A stretch of 49,511 nucleotides of DNA, from positions 1 through 49,511 of the forward strand of contig JAFGJX010000036.1 in the NCBI GenBank assembly GCA_016928865.1. Direction: 5' to 3'. Below, in pieces: positions 14,991-24,398 of the stretch. The stretch is from Spirochaetota bacterium (lineage in GTDB: Bacteria; Spirochaetota; UBA4802; UBA5550). The notes below the pieces were generated by a model, which was not told the DNA's origin, did no database searches, and worked only from the letters and a program-made list of their open reading frames with translations. Numbering within the stretch: the stretch's first letter is position 1; each line of letters opens with the position of its first letter. Made by a program: the position numbers and the translations under genes.

Positions 14991-17122
14991 AGTGCATAGT
15001 GTACAAACACGGGTTATTCGATAATCGCGTCCTCGATTTCAGCGACCGGCTGACCGTCGTGTACGGGAGGAACGGCTCCGGGAAGAGCCTCCTGGCGCGA
15101 AGCATGGTCGATGCGGTGTGGGGCAAGTTTAACGGCGGAAGGCTCCTGGGCGGGGAGGTGTGGAATACCCTTTACATGGACATTCTCTTTTCCATTTCCG
15201 ATAACGGCTGGTACCGGATCTGCAACACCAGCGATTCCAGCTACCGGATACATCATGTCCGAAATAACAGGGAGAAACTCATTTATTCGGAAACGAAGAT
15301 GGAAGCGCCGGGGAGCGCGTTCCGGGACGCCGTCGGCGCGACTCCGGAAGGGAGGATATTCCTTGAATTCATCAACCGGATCGACGGCAATGGCTTTATG
15401 CACTCGTCGTTCATTCCGTCGTCCACCGATCTTGCGGGCGGACCCATCGTAGATTATACGACGTTGAAAAGGATTCTGCTGAACGACAGATCAAATTTTT
15501 ACCAGAACTTCATGGCGCTCGGCAGGGTGTTTCGCGACGGGCTGGACGCGGATAACCCGCCCCCAGAAGTGGTCAGGTATGAGGACAAGAAGCGCGACAT
15601 TGAAAAGCAGATACAGATCGTCGATATCAGCGATTCGCGCCATGAAAAGCTGATGAAGGAAAAAAACTCAATACAAAGCGAAGTGGATGAGCTGAGCAGC
15701 TCGCTGTTTTCCCTGAACAGCCAGAAAGAGATTCTCGCCAGGATAATCGAGAACCTGAACAAGGTCGAAGAGCTCAAGGGCGAGTTTGAAGCGATCAAGG
15801 ACGAGATACAGGACGAACAGAGAAAGATCAAGTCGATTACAGATATGAAGACCGAGCTGGACACTATGTTTCCCCAGTTCAGCGATATTGATATTACCGA
15901 TATCAACAACCTGGACCGGCTCCAGGAGGTGTTCAATGATATCCGAAACCTCAATGAAAAAATCGACACCATATATTTTTCCCGGGGACTGAATACGAAA
16001 AAATTGAAAAGGGCCGCCGTTGCGGTCGCAGGGGTCGGGCTCGCGTCTGTTCTCGGCGTCCTGATACGGGACGGTTTCGATTTCCTGAAGCACCCCCCGC
16101 TCTGGGCGGGCATCCTGGGAATCGCCTGCGTCATCGAGGCGGCGATCGCCGGTTTTCTTTACAGGATCTCACGAAACAGGGAGATGGTCCGTCTCGAGGA
16201 GGAGCGGCAGCGTTACAAGGAGCGTATCAAGGAGCTGATGGAAAAGAGCAAGGTGGAGTTTGAAGACTTCAAGCTTACTGAAATATACGAGCTGCTCCTC
16301 CAGTATTTCGAGGACTATGTCAACTATACCGAGCGGCGGAAGGACCTCGCCAGGATCAAGAGCTCGCTTAAAGAGGAAGAATACATGGTCAGGATTCAGC
16401 GCAAGCTGGACGCGCTGAAGAAAGAACAGGAAATCATCAAGCACGAGATAACCACCAGCATTGACACCCTTGATATAGTGGACGACATAGAGACCGAAAC
16501 GGGCAAGATAGAGGAGCTGATCAGGAACATTGACACAGAATCGGCGATCATACGGGAGAAAATAGATACCAAGGAGCGCATTCTGCAGCAGATTGAGACC
16601 GAATTCCTCCAGGCATCCGCCAGCGGCGGGGCGATGAATTCGCTTGTTGAGGAAAAAAAGAGCGTGGAGCGCATCCTGAAAAAATGGAAAGTCAACCGTA
16701 ATTCATTGCGGTTCATCACTGAATTGATGGCGCTGGCGGCGGAGCGGAGCGAGGAAAAACAGCTGGGCATACTCCTGGACGGCACGCTTGACCGGTTTAA
16801 CCACCTCACCGGGAACCAGTATATAACAAAGATTGACGCCGACATGGTGAGGCAGCTCATAACGGAGAACGGGATAACCGGTGAAATGACCCCGCCCGTC
16901 ATCCATGCCCTGCTCCTGTCGCTGAAATTCACCATCTCTGAATTCTTGATAAACGGGGAGTCGGCGATTCCATTATTGATTGACGAACCGTTTCAATTCA
17001 TGGATGATGAACGGTGTGGTCGGTTCAGGGACCTGGTCGCTGATATTGCGCGCAAGCGGCAGGTCATTATTTTCACCCACCACAGCAACAAGCGGAACTG
17101 GGGCAGCTACATAGAGCTGTAA
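14972..17122 (+). CDS. Rad50/SbcC/YhaN-like ATPase with two membrane segments in the coiled coil
   Basis: A 716-aa SMC-type ATPase. The N-terminal lobe has Walker A GRNGSGKS at 32-39. Coiled coil runs from about 200 to 320. Two hydrophobic helices follow (about 346-366 and 377-398, AVAVAGVGLASVLGVL and WAGILGIACVIEAAIAGF), then more coiled coil from about 405 to 580. The C-terminal lobe has Walker B IPLLIDEPFQF (about 664-674) and a switch His in FTHHSN. The ABC signature LSGG, or LSxGT in YhaN, is replaced by EMTPPVIHALLLSLKF. A membrane-embedded hairpin replaces the zinc hook, as in YhaN-type proteins. The ATG at 14972 sits one or two bases after GGAGG. GTG at 14978 is better spaced and may be the real start. 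Confidence 0.87.
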   Translation: MAVQFIKCIVYKHGLFDNRVLDFSDRLTVVYGRNGSGKSLLARSMVDAVWGKFNGGRLLGGEVWNTLYMDILFSISDNGWYRICNTSDSSYRIHHVRNNREKLIYSETKMEAPGSAFRDAVGATPEGRIFLEFINRIDGNGFMHSSFIPSSTDLAGGPIVDYTTLKRILLNDRSNFYQNFMALGRVFRDGLDADNPPPEVVRYEDKKRDIEKQIQIVDISDSRHEKLMKEKNSIQSEVDELSSSLFSLNSQKEILARIIENLNKVEELKGEFEAIKDEIQDEQRKIKSITDMKTELDTMFPQFSDIDITDINNLDRLQEVFNDIRNLNEKIDTIYFSRGLNTKKLKRAAVAVAGVGLASVLGVLIRDGFDFLKHPPLWAGILGIACVIEAAIAGFLYRISRNREMVRLEEERQRYKERIKELMEKSKVEFEDFKLTEIYELLLQYFEDYVNYTERRKDLARIKSSLKEEEYMVRIQRKLDALKKEQEIIKHEITTSIDTLDIVDDIETETGKIEELIRNIDTESAIIREKIDTKERILQQIETEFLQASASGGAMNSLVEEKKSVERILKKWKVNRNSLRFITELMALAAERSEEKQLGILLDGTLDRFNHLTGNQYITKIDADMVRQLITENGITGEMTPPVIHALLLSLKFTISEFLINGESAIPLLIDEPFQFMDDERCGRFRDLVADIARKRQVIIFTHHSNKRNWGSYIEL

Positions 17123-17128
17123 GGCGCA

Positions 17129-18109
17129 ATGGACAAGAACGGACAACTTACATTTTCGGACGATCCTATCCTGAACGGCATAAACGAGGTGTACCAGCTC
17201 CTCGAGCGGGGCGAGTTTGCTTCCGCGGTCGGGAAAATCGACGAGCTCATGGATATCGACGCCGATTACCCCGGCCTCATAGAAGCGTACCGCGTGGCGA
17301 AGTTCTGGCACAACCGCGAGCGGGAAATGAACGGCCTCGAAGAGGGGAAGGAAACGGCCGAGTTTCTCATGAAGCAGTGGGAAATCTTTGATGAATACGC
17401 GGAGACCAAGAACCTCGCTTCTTCGTCGGCGTTCAGGTCGGCGATGCGCCACATCTTTTTCAGGGCGGCCGATCACTACAAGTTCGCGTTTCGCGAGCAG
17501 CAGGACACATCGAGCAATTTCCAGTTCCTTCTGAATCTCGGAGATTGCTTCCTCAGGCTCGAGGAATACACGAACGCCATCGAGACCCTCGAGTACGCTA
17601 AGGGCTCCTACAAGAGCAATGCGCGGCTCATGGCGATCCTGGGCGAAGCGTATTTCCACACGGGCGAGATAACGAGGAGCCTCCTCTGCTTCCGTGAGGC
17701 GTTTTTCATCGATCCGGCGGAGATCGACCTGGGTATGCTGAAGGCGAAGCCTGTCGTCGAGCTGGCGGAGCTGGTGAAAAAGGAGCGGCCCGAATCGAGG
17801 GATATCAACGAGTGGGTGCCGATATACGGACATCTGCATGACATCTTTTACGTCAAGCGAAACCTGAACGCTCACCAAGTCGAAAGCATAGAAAAGGACG
17901 TGTATAACCTCGAAACGACATACCAGAAGATGAACAGGACGCAGGTTGAGAGCTCCAACATCCTTCCCCGTCTCATCAACAAGTACCTCTGGCTCATGGA
18001 TTACTATACCCTGCAGAGCTACAATTTCGACACCGTGTCACAGATCAGGGACAGGCTCCTGAATATCGACCGCGAGCTGTTTCAGGACTATTTCGGGAAA
18101 AAAAAGTGA
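17129..18109 (+). CDS. TPR-repeat protein, third gene of the phosphoesterase-ATPase unit
   Basis: A 326-aa soluble, helical protein. TPR-like motifs are visible around SNFQFLLNLGDCFLRLEEYTNAIETLEYA and ARLMAILGEAYFHTGEITRSLLCFREAFFIDP (about 130-200). The N-terminal part has a similar helix pair (GINEVYQLLERGEFASAVGKIDELM). It has no signal peptide. It starts 6 bp after the ATPase stop and is followed by a strong terminator, so it belongs to the same transcript. It may be an adaptor for the ATPase complex. That is inferred from the operon alone. Confidence 0.82.
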   Translation: MDKNGQLTFSDDPILNGINEVYQLLERGEFASAVGKIDELMDIDADYPGLIEAYRVAKFWHNREREMNGLEEGKETAEFLMKQWEIFDEYAETKNLASSSAFRSAMRHIFFRAADHYKFAFREQQDTSSNFQFLLNLGDCFLRLEEYTNAIETLEYAKGSYKSNARLMAILGEAYFHTGEITRSLLCFREAFFIDPAEIDLGMLKAKPVVELAELVKKERPESRDINEWVPIYGHLHDIFYVKRNLNAHQVESIEKDVYNLETTYQKMNRTQVESSNILPRLINKYLWLMDYYTLQSYNFDTVSQIRDRLLNIDRELFQDYFGKKK

Positions 18110-18150
18110 ATCTGTCAGGATGATCATGCCGGTGAGAGCGGCGTCAGACG

Positions 18151-18186
18151 AAAAAAAAAGCGGCGATGCACATCGCCGCTTTTTTG
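18151..18186. terminator. Bidirectional intrinsic terminator
   Basis: A run of nine A's leads into GCGGCGATG, a tight CA-centred turn, CATCGCCGC, and then a run of T's broken by one G. The stem is about 8-9 bp and GC-rich. With A's on one side and T's on the other, it can end the TPR gene transcript on the plus strand and the acs transcript on the minus strand. Confidence 0.9.
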
Positions 18187-18205
18187 TTTTCAATTGAAAT
18201 CAGAC

Positions 18206-20188
18206 TTACTTGCCCTGCACCGCTTTTGCATCCGCGATCAGCTTGTCGACGACGGTCGGGTCGGCGAGGGTCGAGGTGTCGCCCATGCCGCTCTTGTCGA
18301 AGTCGCTGGCGGCGATCTTCTTCAGGATCCGGCGCATGATCTTGCCTGACCGGGTCTTGGGAAGAACGTCCGCCCACTGGATGATATCCGGAGTCGCGAT
18401 GGGGCCGATCTCCTTGCGGACAGTGGCGATGAGCTCCTTCTTGAGTTCATCGGTCTTTTCCACACCGGACTTCAGGGTTACGAACGCGTAGATGGACTGG
18501 CCCTTGATCGGGTGCGGATAACCGACAACGGCGGATTCGGCCACGTTCTTGTTCGATACGAGGGCCGATTCGACTTCCGCGGTACCCATGCGGTGACCGG
18601 AAACGTTGATAACGTCGTCAACGCGGCCGGTGATCTGATAGTAGCCGTCCTTGTCGCGCTTGCAGCCGTCACCGGTGAAGTATTTGCCCGGGAACTGCGC
18701 AAAGTAGGTGTCGAACATCCGCTTCTGGTCTCCGTACACGCCCATCATCTGGCCCGGCCATGACCGGTTGATGCAGAGGTTGCCCTGGCATACGCCAGTG
18801 AGTTCCTTGCCTTCATCGTCAACGATGCTGGGCTCGACGCCGAAGAAGGGAACGGTCGCCATTGCGGGTTTGATATCGATGGCGCCGGGGAGCGGCGTGA
18901 TGAGGATGCCGCCGGTCTCTGTCTGCCACCAGGTGTCAACAATCGGGCACTCGCCGCGGCCTATCTTCATGTAGTACCAGTTCCAGGCTTCGGGGTTCAG
19001 GGGCTCGCCCACCGATCCGAGAAGCTGTATGGACTTGATGTTGTGCTTGTCCACCCAGCTGTCGCCTTCTTTCGCGATGGCGCGGATGGCGGTCGGCGCT
19101 GTGTAGAATATGTTGATTTTGTGCTTCTCAACCACGGCCCAGAAGCGGCCCGGATCCGGATAGTTGGGAACGCCTTCGAACATGACGGAGGTCGCGCCGT
19201 TGGCCAGAGGTCCGTACACGATATAGGAGTGTCCGGTTACCCAGCCGATGTCAGCGGTACACCAGTAGACGTCGCCTTCATGATAGTCGAAAATCATCTT
19301 GTGCGTGAAAGCAACGAAGGTCAGGTAGCCGCCGGTGCCGTGCATGGCGCCTTTCGGTTTTCCGGTCGAACCGGAGGTGTAAAGGATGAACAGGGGATCG
19401 GTCGCGTCCATCTGCTCGGGCTCGCACTTCGCGTCGACCTTACCCATTTCATCATGCCACCACTTGTCGGTCGCATCGTTCCACGCGCACTTGATCTGCT
19501 CGCCGACACGTTTCACAACGATGTGGGTCTTGACCTGCGGGCACTCCTTGAGGGCCTTGTCCGCGTTGTCCTTCTGGGGAACAGCCTTGGCGCCCCGGAA
19601 CGTACCGTCGCAGGATACGAGCACGCGGCTGTCGCAGTCGTTGACGCGGTCGCGCAGCGCTTCAGCGGAGAAGCCGCCGAATACCACGGAGTGGATCGCG
19701 CCGATCCGGGTACAGGCCAGAATGCCCATTGCCAGCTCGGGAATCATCGGCAGATAGAAGGTGACGCGGTCGCCCTTCTTGACGCCGTTTTTCTTGAGAA
19801 CATTCGCGAATTTGCAGACTTCTTCATGCAGCTGCTTGTAGGTGAACTTCCTCGTTTCGCTCGGATCGTTCCCTTCCCAGATGATAGCTATCTGGTTTCC
19901 TCTTTTTTCCAGGTGCCTGTCAAGACAGTTGTAGGAAACATTCAGCTTGCCGCCCTTGAACCACTCGATCTTGAAATCCTTCATGTCCTTGGCATAGTTG
20001 CTGGTGTTGACCGTGTCCCACTTCTTGAACCAGGTCACATACTCCTCGGCAATCTTTGCCCAGAAGGCGTCTGAGTCCTTAAGGGACTCGTTCCACATTT
20101 TTTCGTACTCAGCACGGCTTTTGATGTATGCCTTTTTTTTGAAACTTTCGGGCACTGGATAAATCTCTTTAAGAGTAACTTCAGCCAT
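18206..20188 (-). CDS. acs: Acetyl-CoA synthetase (AMP-forming)
   Basis: A 660-aa enzyme of the usual length that activates acetate to acetyl-CoA through acetyl-AMP in the cytoplasm. ANL-family motifs are complete: [14 protein letters not shown] (P-loop), [43 protein letters not shown] (hinge and A8), and [11 protein letters not shown]. The Lys of that last motif (near residue 616) is the one controlled by acetylation in other species. GGGAGGT lies six bases before the ATG. It shares a terminator with the converging TPR gene and lies 75 bp downstream of the PurH-like gene, possibly on the same transcript. Confidence 0.97.
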   Translation of the reverse strand: MAEVTLKEIYPVPESFKKKAYIKSRAEYEKMWNESLKDSDAFWAKIAEEYVTWFKKWDTVNTSNYAKDMKDFKIEWFKGGKLNVSYNCLDRHLEKRGNQIAIIWEGNDPSETRKFTYKQLHEEVCKFANVLKKNGVKKGDRVTFYLPMIPELAMGILACTRIGAIHSVVFGGFSAEALRDRVNDCDSRVLVSCDGTFRGAKAVPQKDNADKALKECPQVKTHIVVKRVGEQIKCAWNDATDKWWHDEMGKVDAKCEPEQMDATDPLFILYTSGSTGKPKGAMHGTGGYLTFVAFTHKMIFDYHEGDVYWCTADIGWVTGHSYIVYGPLANGATSVMFEGVPNYPDPGRFWAVVEKHKINIFYTAPTAIRAIAKEGDSWVDKHNIKSIQLLGSVGEPLNPEAWNWYYMKIGRGECPIVDTWWQTETGGILITPLPGAIDIKPAMATVPFFGVEPSIVDDEGKELTGVCQGNLCINRSWPGQMMGVYGDQKRMFDTYFAQFPGKYFTGDGCKRDKDGYYQITGRVDDVINVSGHRMGTAEVESALVSNKNVAESAVVGYPHPIKGQSIYAFVTLKSGVEKTDELKKELIATVRKEIGPIATPDIIQWADVLPKTRSGKIMRRILKKIAASDFDKSGMGDTSTLADPTVVDKLIADAKAVQGK

Positions 20189-20263
20189 GTACTACCTCCC
20201 ATAAAATTTTTAATTGTTTACTATTGGTCATCGCCGGCGTATGTATATTTTAAACCTGCTTAA

Positions 20264-20899
20264 TTACCGGGGAATCTCAATATATTTTTTTTCGGCAATG
20301 CTGCGCAATTCTTTTTGCCGAAGATAGTCCGAGATTAATCTATCGTACTCGGCCGTCGTTTCGAAGACCTTGACGGCTAGCTGCAGATTGGTCTCCGTTA
20401 ATACGGCGCCGTCGTTCTTTCTCATGTCATCGATGACCGTGCAATAGTCGGTCGGGTCGACAATGACGGTCACGCTTTCAAAATTCTTTGCAGCGGATCG
20501 AAGAAGTGCAATACCCCCGATATCCACCCTGCTCATGATTTCGGTACAGGTTCTGCCGTCGTCATCCACCGTATGGTCAAGGTTTTTCACGTTGACCACG
20601 ATCATATCGATACTCTCGATATTATACCGATCCATCTCGCGGAGGTGCTCGGGATTCGAGCGTACTCCCAGCAGGCCGCCGTGGATCTTGGGATGCAGGG
20701 TCTTGACCCTGCCGTCCATCATCTCGGGAAAGCCGGTGTAATCTGACACATCCAGCAGCCCCAGGCCGTTTTCCCGCAATAATCTCGCAGTTCCGCCAGT
20801 CGAGATGAACTGGATATTATACTTTGCGATCTCCCTGGCAAAATCCACAATTCCAGTCTTGTCAGATACACTGAGAAGCGCTTTGCTTATTTTTGCCAT
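20264..20899 (-). CDS. Stand-alone PurH N-domain (IMP cyclohydrolase/MGS-like) protein
   Basis: A 211-aa protein matching only the N-terminal domain of bifunctional PurH (about 510 aa). It has ALLSVSDKTGIVDFA, FISTGGTARLL, TGFPEMMDGRVKTLHPKIHGGLLG (Lys66), VDIGGIALLRSAAKN (Asp126, Lys138) and VFETTAEYDRLISDYL. The AICAR transformylase domain is missing, and no frame with its LRYGENPHQ start follows in the 75 bp to acs. The tyrosine of NLYPF, which contributes to the cyclohydrolase site, is replaced: the segment reads NVKNL (Lys105). It is either a split-purH cyclohydrolase or a diverged paralogue with another role. Confidence 0.85.
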   Translation of the reverse strand: MAKISKALLSVSDKTGIVDFAREIAKYNIQFISTGGTARLLRENGLGLLDVSDYTGFPEMMDGRVKTLHPKIHGGLLGVRSNPEHLREMDRYNIESIDMIVVNVKNLDHTVDDDGRTCTEIMSRVDIGGIALLRSAAKNFESVTVIVDPTDYCTVIDDMRKNDGAVLTETNLQLAVKVFETTAEYDRLISDYLRQKELRSIAEKKYIEIPR

Positions 20900-21077
20900 A
20901 GGGATTGATCAAACTTCACAGGATTTGCTATGAATACGCTCATTATCACATGCGTAGTTCGACACAATACCAATTACCAAAGGGTGTAATAAAAAAACAA
21001 GTATTTTTTGGGTGATTTTTTTTAAATGAGCATTTATGGAGCGTATTAATCATTCGGCCGGCGTCCCGACGTCAATT

Positions 21078-21716
21078 TTACTTATCAGCGGAAGTCCCTC
21101 GTTTTTTCAGCAGTTTATAGAGAATAAATATCGTTATAAACAGCGCGATCAGTATGCCGGCGCCGATATTATATCTCTGTATTAGATCGCCGGCCCGTTC
21201 GCGGACCGTATCCCAGTTGTTCCCCAGAAGAAAGCCGGTCTGGATCCAGATAAGGTTCCAGACGCACGCGCTTATCAGGCTGAAAATAAATATCTTCAGG
21301 GGATCCAGCCGGGTCAAACCGGAGACCAGGGATATAACCGAGCGTATCCCGGGAAGAAAACGGTTGGCGAGCACCACGAAATAGCCGTATCGAGCGAACC
21401 ATAATTCAGCGGAAACAATGCTCTGCGCTGAAAAAAAACGGTAATTCTTTTTCATGAAAAACTCCCGTTCCAGGAAACGGCCGATAAAGGAAAGGGCCAT
21501 GAACCCGGTTACGCTTCCCGCAGTCGTGGCGATATACACCAGCGGATAGGAAAGCCTTCCGGTCCCGACCAGAAAGGCTCCCAGGACGGTAATGGTGTCG
21601 CCGGGTATGGGGGGGAACAGGTTCTCTATGACCGCGCTCACGAACAGGAAGATGTACAGGAACAGGTCGTTTCGGGGTAGCAGAAATGCTATAATGTCGC
21701 TTATTATTTCTTCCAT
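21078..21716 (-). CDS. DedA-family (VTT domain) membrane protein
   Basis: A 212-aa inner-membrane protein. Landmarks are ENLFPPIPGDTITVLGAFL (re-entrant motif with Glu and Pro-rich turn), GRFLEREFFMKK, FARYGYFVVLANRFLPGIRSVISLVSG (the conserved F-x3-G...R-x2-P-G-x-R segment), and a last helix around ILIALFITIFILYKLL. DedA proteins act in lipid-carrier or phospholipid flipping and envelope stability. I chose the ATG at 21716. A GTG eleven codons upstream is weaker. It is a single-gene unit. Confidence 0.93.
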   Translation of the reverse strand: MEEIISDIIAFLLPRNDLFLYIFLFVSAVIENLFPPIPGDTITVLGAFLVGTGRLSYPLVYIATTAGSVTGFMALSFIGRFLEREFFMKKNYRFFSAQSIVSAELWFARYGYFVVLANRFLPGIRSVISLVSGLTRLDPLKIFIFSLISACVWNLIWIQTGFLLGNNWDTVRERAGDLIQRYNIGAGILIALFITIFILYKLLKKRGTSADK

Positions 21717-21837
21717 GTGCTGATGCCCCCGGGGAACGCGATATCGCACCGGCGAACTGGTTCATGAAATCAGCATGACCGGATACTTGACAAGGATTTT
21801 TTCGATGATGCGGCGCATATTCATTGTGCCGATAAAA

Positions 21838-21864
21838 GAGAGACAGCCCCGGGAGCTGTCTCTT
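21838..21864 (-). terminator. Candidate terminator of the outer-membrane protein gene
   Basis: AGAGACAGC (21839-21847) pairs with GCTGTCTCT (21855-21863) around a seven-base loop. Read on the minus strand, the stem is followed by a short TTTT run. It lies 36 bp after the stop of the outer-membrane protein gene. Confidence 0.65.
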
Positions 21865-21899
21865 GTAATGGATCTCATGTCGGCGTGCCGCTGATTATG

Positions 21900-23414
21900 T
21901 CAGAAGGAGTACCGTGTTTCTGAAATTATCATGTTGCGGTTGTCTCCCTGTCTTTTTGCGAAGACAAAGCCGAGAGAAGTACTGACGCCGTTGGTGAATT
22001 TATACATGAAATAGGGGTATATGACATATTCCCATGTTTTAAGCTTCGGGTCGCTGTAGAGGGCGAGGCGCATCTGAAATTCAAGCGCGTCGCTTTCCAG
22101 AAAATTTCTCGAAATGTTGCTGACGAGCATCCACTTGTACGGATACTGCTGCCCGTTGCCCTCGTCCACCTGGTTTGTCATGAAGGACAGGCTGCTCTGC
22201 TTCCTGTATTTCAGAACCCACATCTGGCCCAGGTAGAAACCGACATAGAATTTTGCGAACATGTTGGAAGATTCCGGACCGGTGAGATAGGTGACGGTCG
22301 ATTTTTTTATCATGTTCATTTCGACATCATACACCGTGTTCACCCCGTCTGTCAGCAGCATGACGCTCATGTAATCTCGCGGTGCCAGGAGGTCTTTCGT
22401 CAGGTTGGCGCTTCCCGACAGCTTCCATGACAGCACCTCCCCTATTCCGATGCCGATGTCAAGCGCCGGCATCATGACGCGGTTGTAATACATGTGCGTC
22501 AGCTGCGCAAGCAGATTCAGCGGCGAGACCTGAAGCGGCAGCTTGATCAGCGTGTCCGGCATGTCGTCAAAGCCGTACAGGAAGCCGAGGCCGTAGCGGA
22601 AATGATTCCCGATATTTCCCGAGAGCCGCGCCGCATATTCACCGTTTCGCGCCTCAAAGGCCGGCCTGCTGATGCTGGTCACGCCCCGCTTGTATAATGA
22701 TTCGAGCGGAAGCTTTGCGGGCTGGAATATCGGCATCCATATGAACTGGAGCTGCTGACCGGCGAAGTGGAAGCTCAGGTTCGCCGCGGTGACCCCGATG
22801 CGGGCGTATTCGAAATAGTTGCTCATGGTGGTGAAGTCCCAGGGGATCACTATGTCCGACGGCGCCTCCACGCCCTCGATCTCGCCCCAGGATATTATCT
22901 GGTGCCCGACCCGTAAGGAAACGTGTCTGCTGTACAGGTCGACATAGGTTTCGCGGATGTTGATCGTCGGGTACTTGCTGAGCTCGTCCTTCATGAAATC
23001 GGCATTCGACGCGAAATAGGTATACTGAATTCCCGGCAGCAGGAAATTGGGCCAGTAGAACTTTGGGAAGTTGGTTTTTTCGCCGGCGGCGTTATATTCA
23101 ATCTGGACCGCGGAGAAAAAATGCGCGACATCGTACGCGTTCCCTTCAAATTCGAGTTGTACCGTGGCGCCGACGCGCGGAAATTCGTACTTTGCGTTCA
23201 GCCATTTATTTCCCTTTGCTCCGATATCGTTCCGCGACACCACGAAATTGGCCTGGGCGTATCCGTGGATCGAGAAGGTGACGTCTTTCTCGCCGCCGGC
23301 CGCGGCTTCCGCTTGCGTGTCCTGCTCGTCCGCAAGGCTCTCGATCTGGGCGTACAATCCTCCGGTGGCGAAGAGCATCAGAACCATCAGGACTGCCGGT
23401 TTTAATAGTCTCAT
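21900..23414 (-). CDS. Outer-membrane beta-barrel protein, DUF1302-like
   Basis: A 504-aa exported protein. The signal peptide is MRLLKPAVLMVLMLFATGGLYAQ. The mature protein alternates amphipathic strands and ends in aromatic Phe (ETRYSF), the usual beta-barrel assembly signal. HGYAQANFVVSRND near the start, then RETYVDLYSRHVSLRVGHQIISWGEIEGV and SDIVIPWDFT, resemble the DUF1302-type channel pattern (RvGrq.v.WGe). GGAGGG lies seven bases before the ATG at 23414. That decides the start against one 31 codons upstream. It lies downstream of a LolA-like gene, and the two probably form an envelope lipid or efflux system whose RND partner is not in this window. Confidence 0.84.
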   Translation of the reverse strand: MRLLKPAVLMVLMLFATGGLYAQIESLADEQDTQAEAAAGGEKDVTFSIHGYAQANFVVSRNDIGAKGNKWLNAKYEFPRVGATVQLEFEGNAYDVAHFFSAVQIEYNAAGEKTNFPKFYWPNFLLPGIQYTYFASNADFMKDELSKYPTINIRETYVDLYSRHVSLRVGHQIISWGEIEGVEAPSDIVIPWDFTTMSNYFEYARIGVTAANLSFHFAGQQLQFIWMPIFQPAKLPLESLYKRGVTSISRPAFEARNGEYAARLSGNIGNHFRYGLGFLYGFDDMPDTLIKLPLQVSPLNLLAQLTHMYYNRVMMPALDIGIGIGEVLSWKLSGSANLTKDLLAPRDYMSVMLLTDGVNTVYDVEMNMIKKSTVTYLTGPESSNMFAKFYVGFYLGQMWVLKYRKQSSLSFMTNQVDEGNGQQYPYKWMLVSNISRNFLESDALEFQMRLALYSDPKLKTWEYVIYPYFMYKFTNGVSTSLGFVFAKRQGDNRNMIISETRYSF

Positions 23415-23467
23415 ATGTCCCTCCAGTGACAGCTTGTGATCAAGCTGATTAATTGCAATGCATGGCA

Positions 23468-23496
23468 CGCCTCCCCGTCTGAGTCCCGGAGAGGCG
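23468..23496 (-). other. Intercistronic hairpin between the LolA-like and barrel genes
   Basis: CGCCTC pairs with GAGGCG, and after one mismatch three more inner pairs form around a nine-base loop. No U-run follows on the minus strand. It may set the relative levels of the two proteins by mRNA processing, not termination. Confidence 0.4.
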
Positions 23497-23540
23497 GTAT
23501 ATTCCACTCGCGCCAGCGGCCTGTATCCTCCGGGCGAATC

Positions 23541-24383
23541 CTACCACCATTTCTGCGTGAGATATTGCTCGGTGAAAATGTCAGTCCGAAGATTTGCTTT
23601 TCCCTCGGTTTCTATTGCGGAAAAAAGCAGGTGGCTCTTCGTTCCGGTATTGACGTTTTTCATTTCGATGCCGGTTTCGTACATCACATTTTCACCTTTT
23701 ACATTGGGCTTGGTGAAGAAAGACAGGAGTCGCAGTTCCTTTACCTTGATCATGTTTTCATCATAATGGTCCCGCTGCAGGGTCAGCAGGGTCTTTTTCT
23801 CCAGATACGAAACCATTCTTCCGGTCCCGTATTCGCTCATGATGCTTCTGTTTTTCGGTAAAGCTTCGATCTTGTAGCAGTCAAAGTTCTTTCCCTTGAA
23901 CTTCACCTGCTCGTCGCCGAGATACTTGTAGGTCCATTCCAGGTAGTTCGGCTTGCCGGTTTCGCCGTTGGTGAAGTCGCTTCCGAAAAAGCTCAGCTTT
24001 TTATCAGCGCCGGTCACCTTTTTTGCCTTGCGGATGCCCTTCAGGTATACCCATTTGACATCGGGCTGGCTCTTGTAGTGGTACATCAGGAAGGAGTTCC
24101 CCTTGTCGTCAGGCGGGGATATGAAGGATGCAATGTACTTTTCGCAGAACTGCGGCGTCCCCATGTTCGTCGTGTAGACCCCGATCTTGATTATTTTTTT
24201 AAACCTGATGTCGCCGCTGCTGTTGTAGATGACGAGGGTGCCAGTTGCCTTGAGCTTCTCGAAAACTGGCCGGTCGTCGTTTTTTTTCATCAACCGCGCG
24301 CCAATTTCCTCGGGCGTTTCCGGGAAAGCAGCCGGTGTAATAGCGAAAATAAAAAGAAGCGCTGTTGCTATTCTGATACGCAT
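23541..24383 (-). CDS. LolA-like outer-membrane lipoprotein-sorting protein
   Basis: A 280-aa periplasmic protein. A signal peptide (MRIRIATALLFIFAITPAAFPE) leads into TPEEIGARLMKKNDDRP. A LolA/LolB-like half-barrel follows, with strand patterns IRFKKIIKIGVYT, SFLMYHYKSQ and WVYLKGIRKAKKVTGADKKLSFFGSDFT. That last pattern, R-x-kki-...-sFmGsDft, is typical of this variant family, as is YLEWTYKYLGDEQV. The family often sits with a DUF1302-like barrel and an MMPL/RND permease. GGAGG eight bases before the ATG at 24383 supports this start over one five codons upstream. Cargo is unknown. Confidence 0.86.
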   Translation of the reverse strand: MRIRIATALLFIFAITPAAFPETPEEIGARLMKKNDDRPVFEKLKATGTLVIYNSSGDIRFKKIIKIGVYTTNMGTPQFCEKYIASFISPPDDKGNSFLMYHYKSQPDVKWVYLKGIRKAKKVTGADKKLSFFGSDFTNGETGKPNYLEWTYKYLGDEQVKFKGKNFDCYKIEALPKNRSIMSEYGTGRMVSYLEKKTLLTLQRDHYDENMIKVKELRLLSFFTKPNVKGENVMYETGIEMKNVNTGTKSHLLFSAIETEGKANLRTDIFTEQYLTQKWW

Positions 24384-24398
24384 GATACTGTCCTCCAT

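Noticed and set aside
19043..20074. Long plus-strand open frame (343 codons)
   Set aside because: It is antisense to acs and has no recognisable domain or ribosome site.
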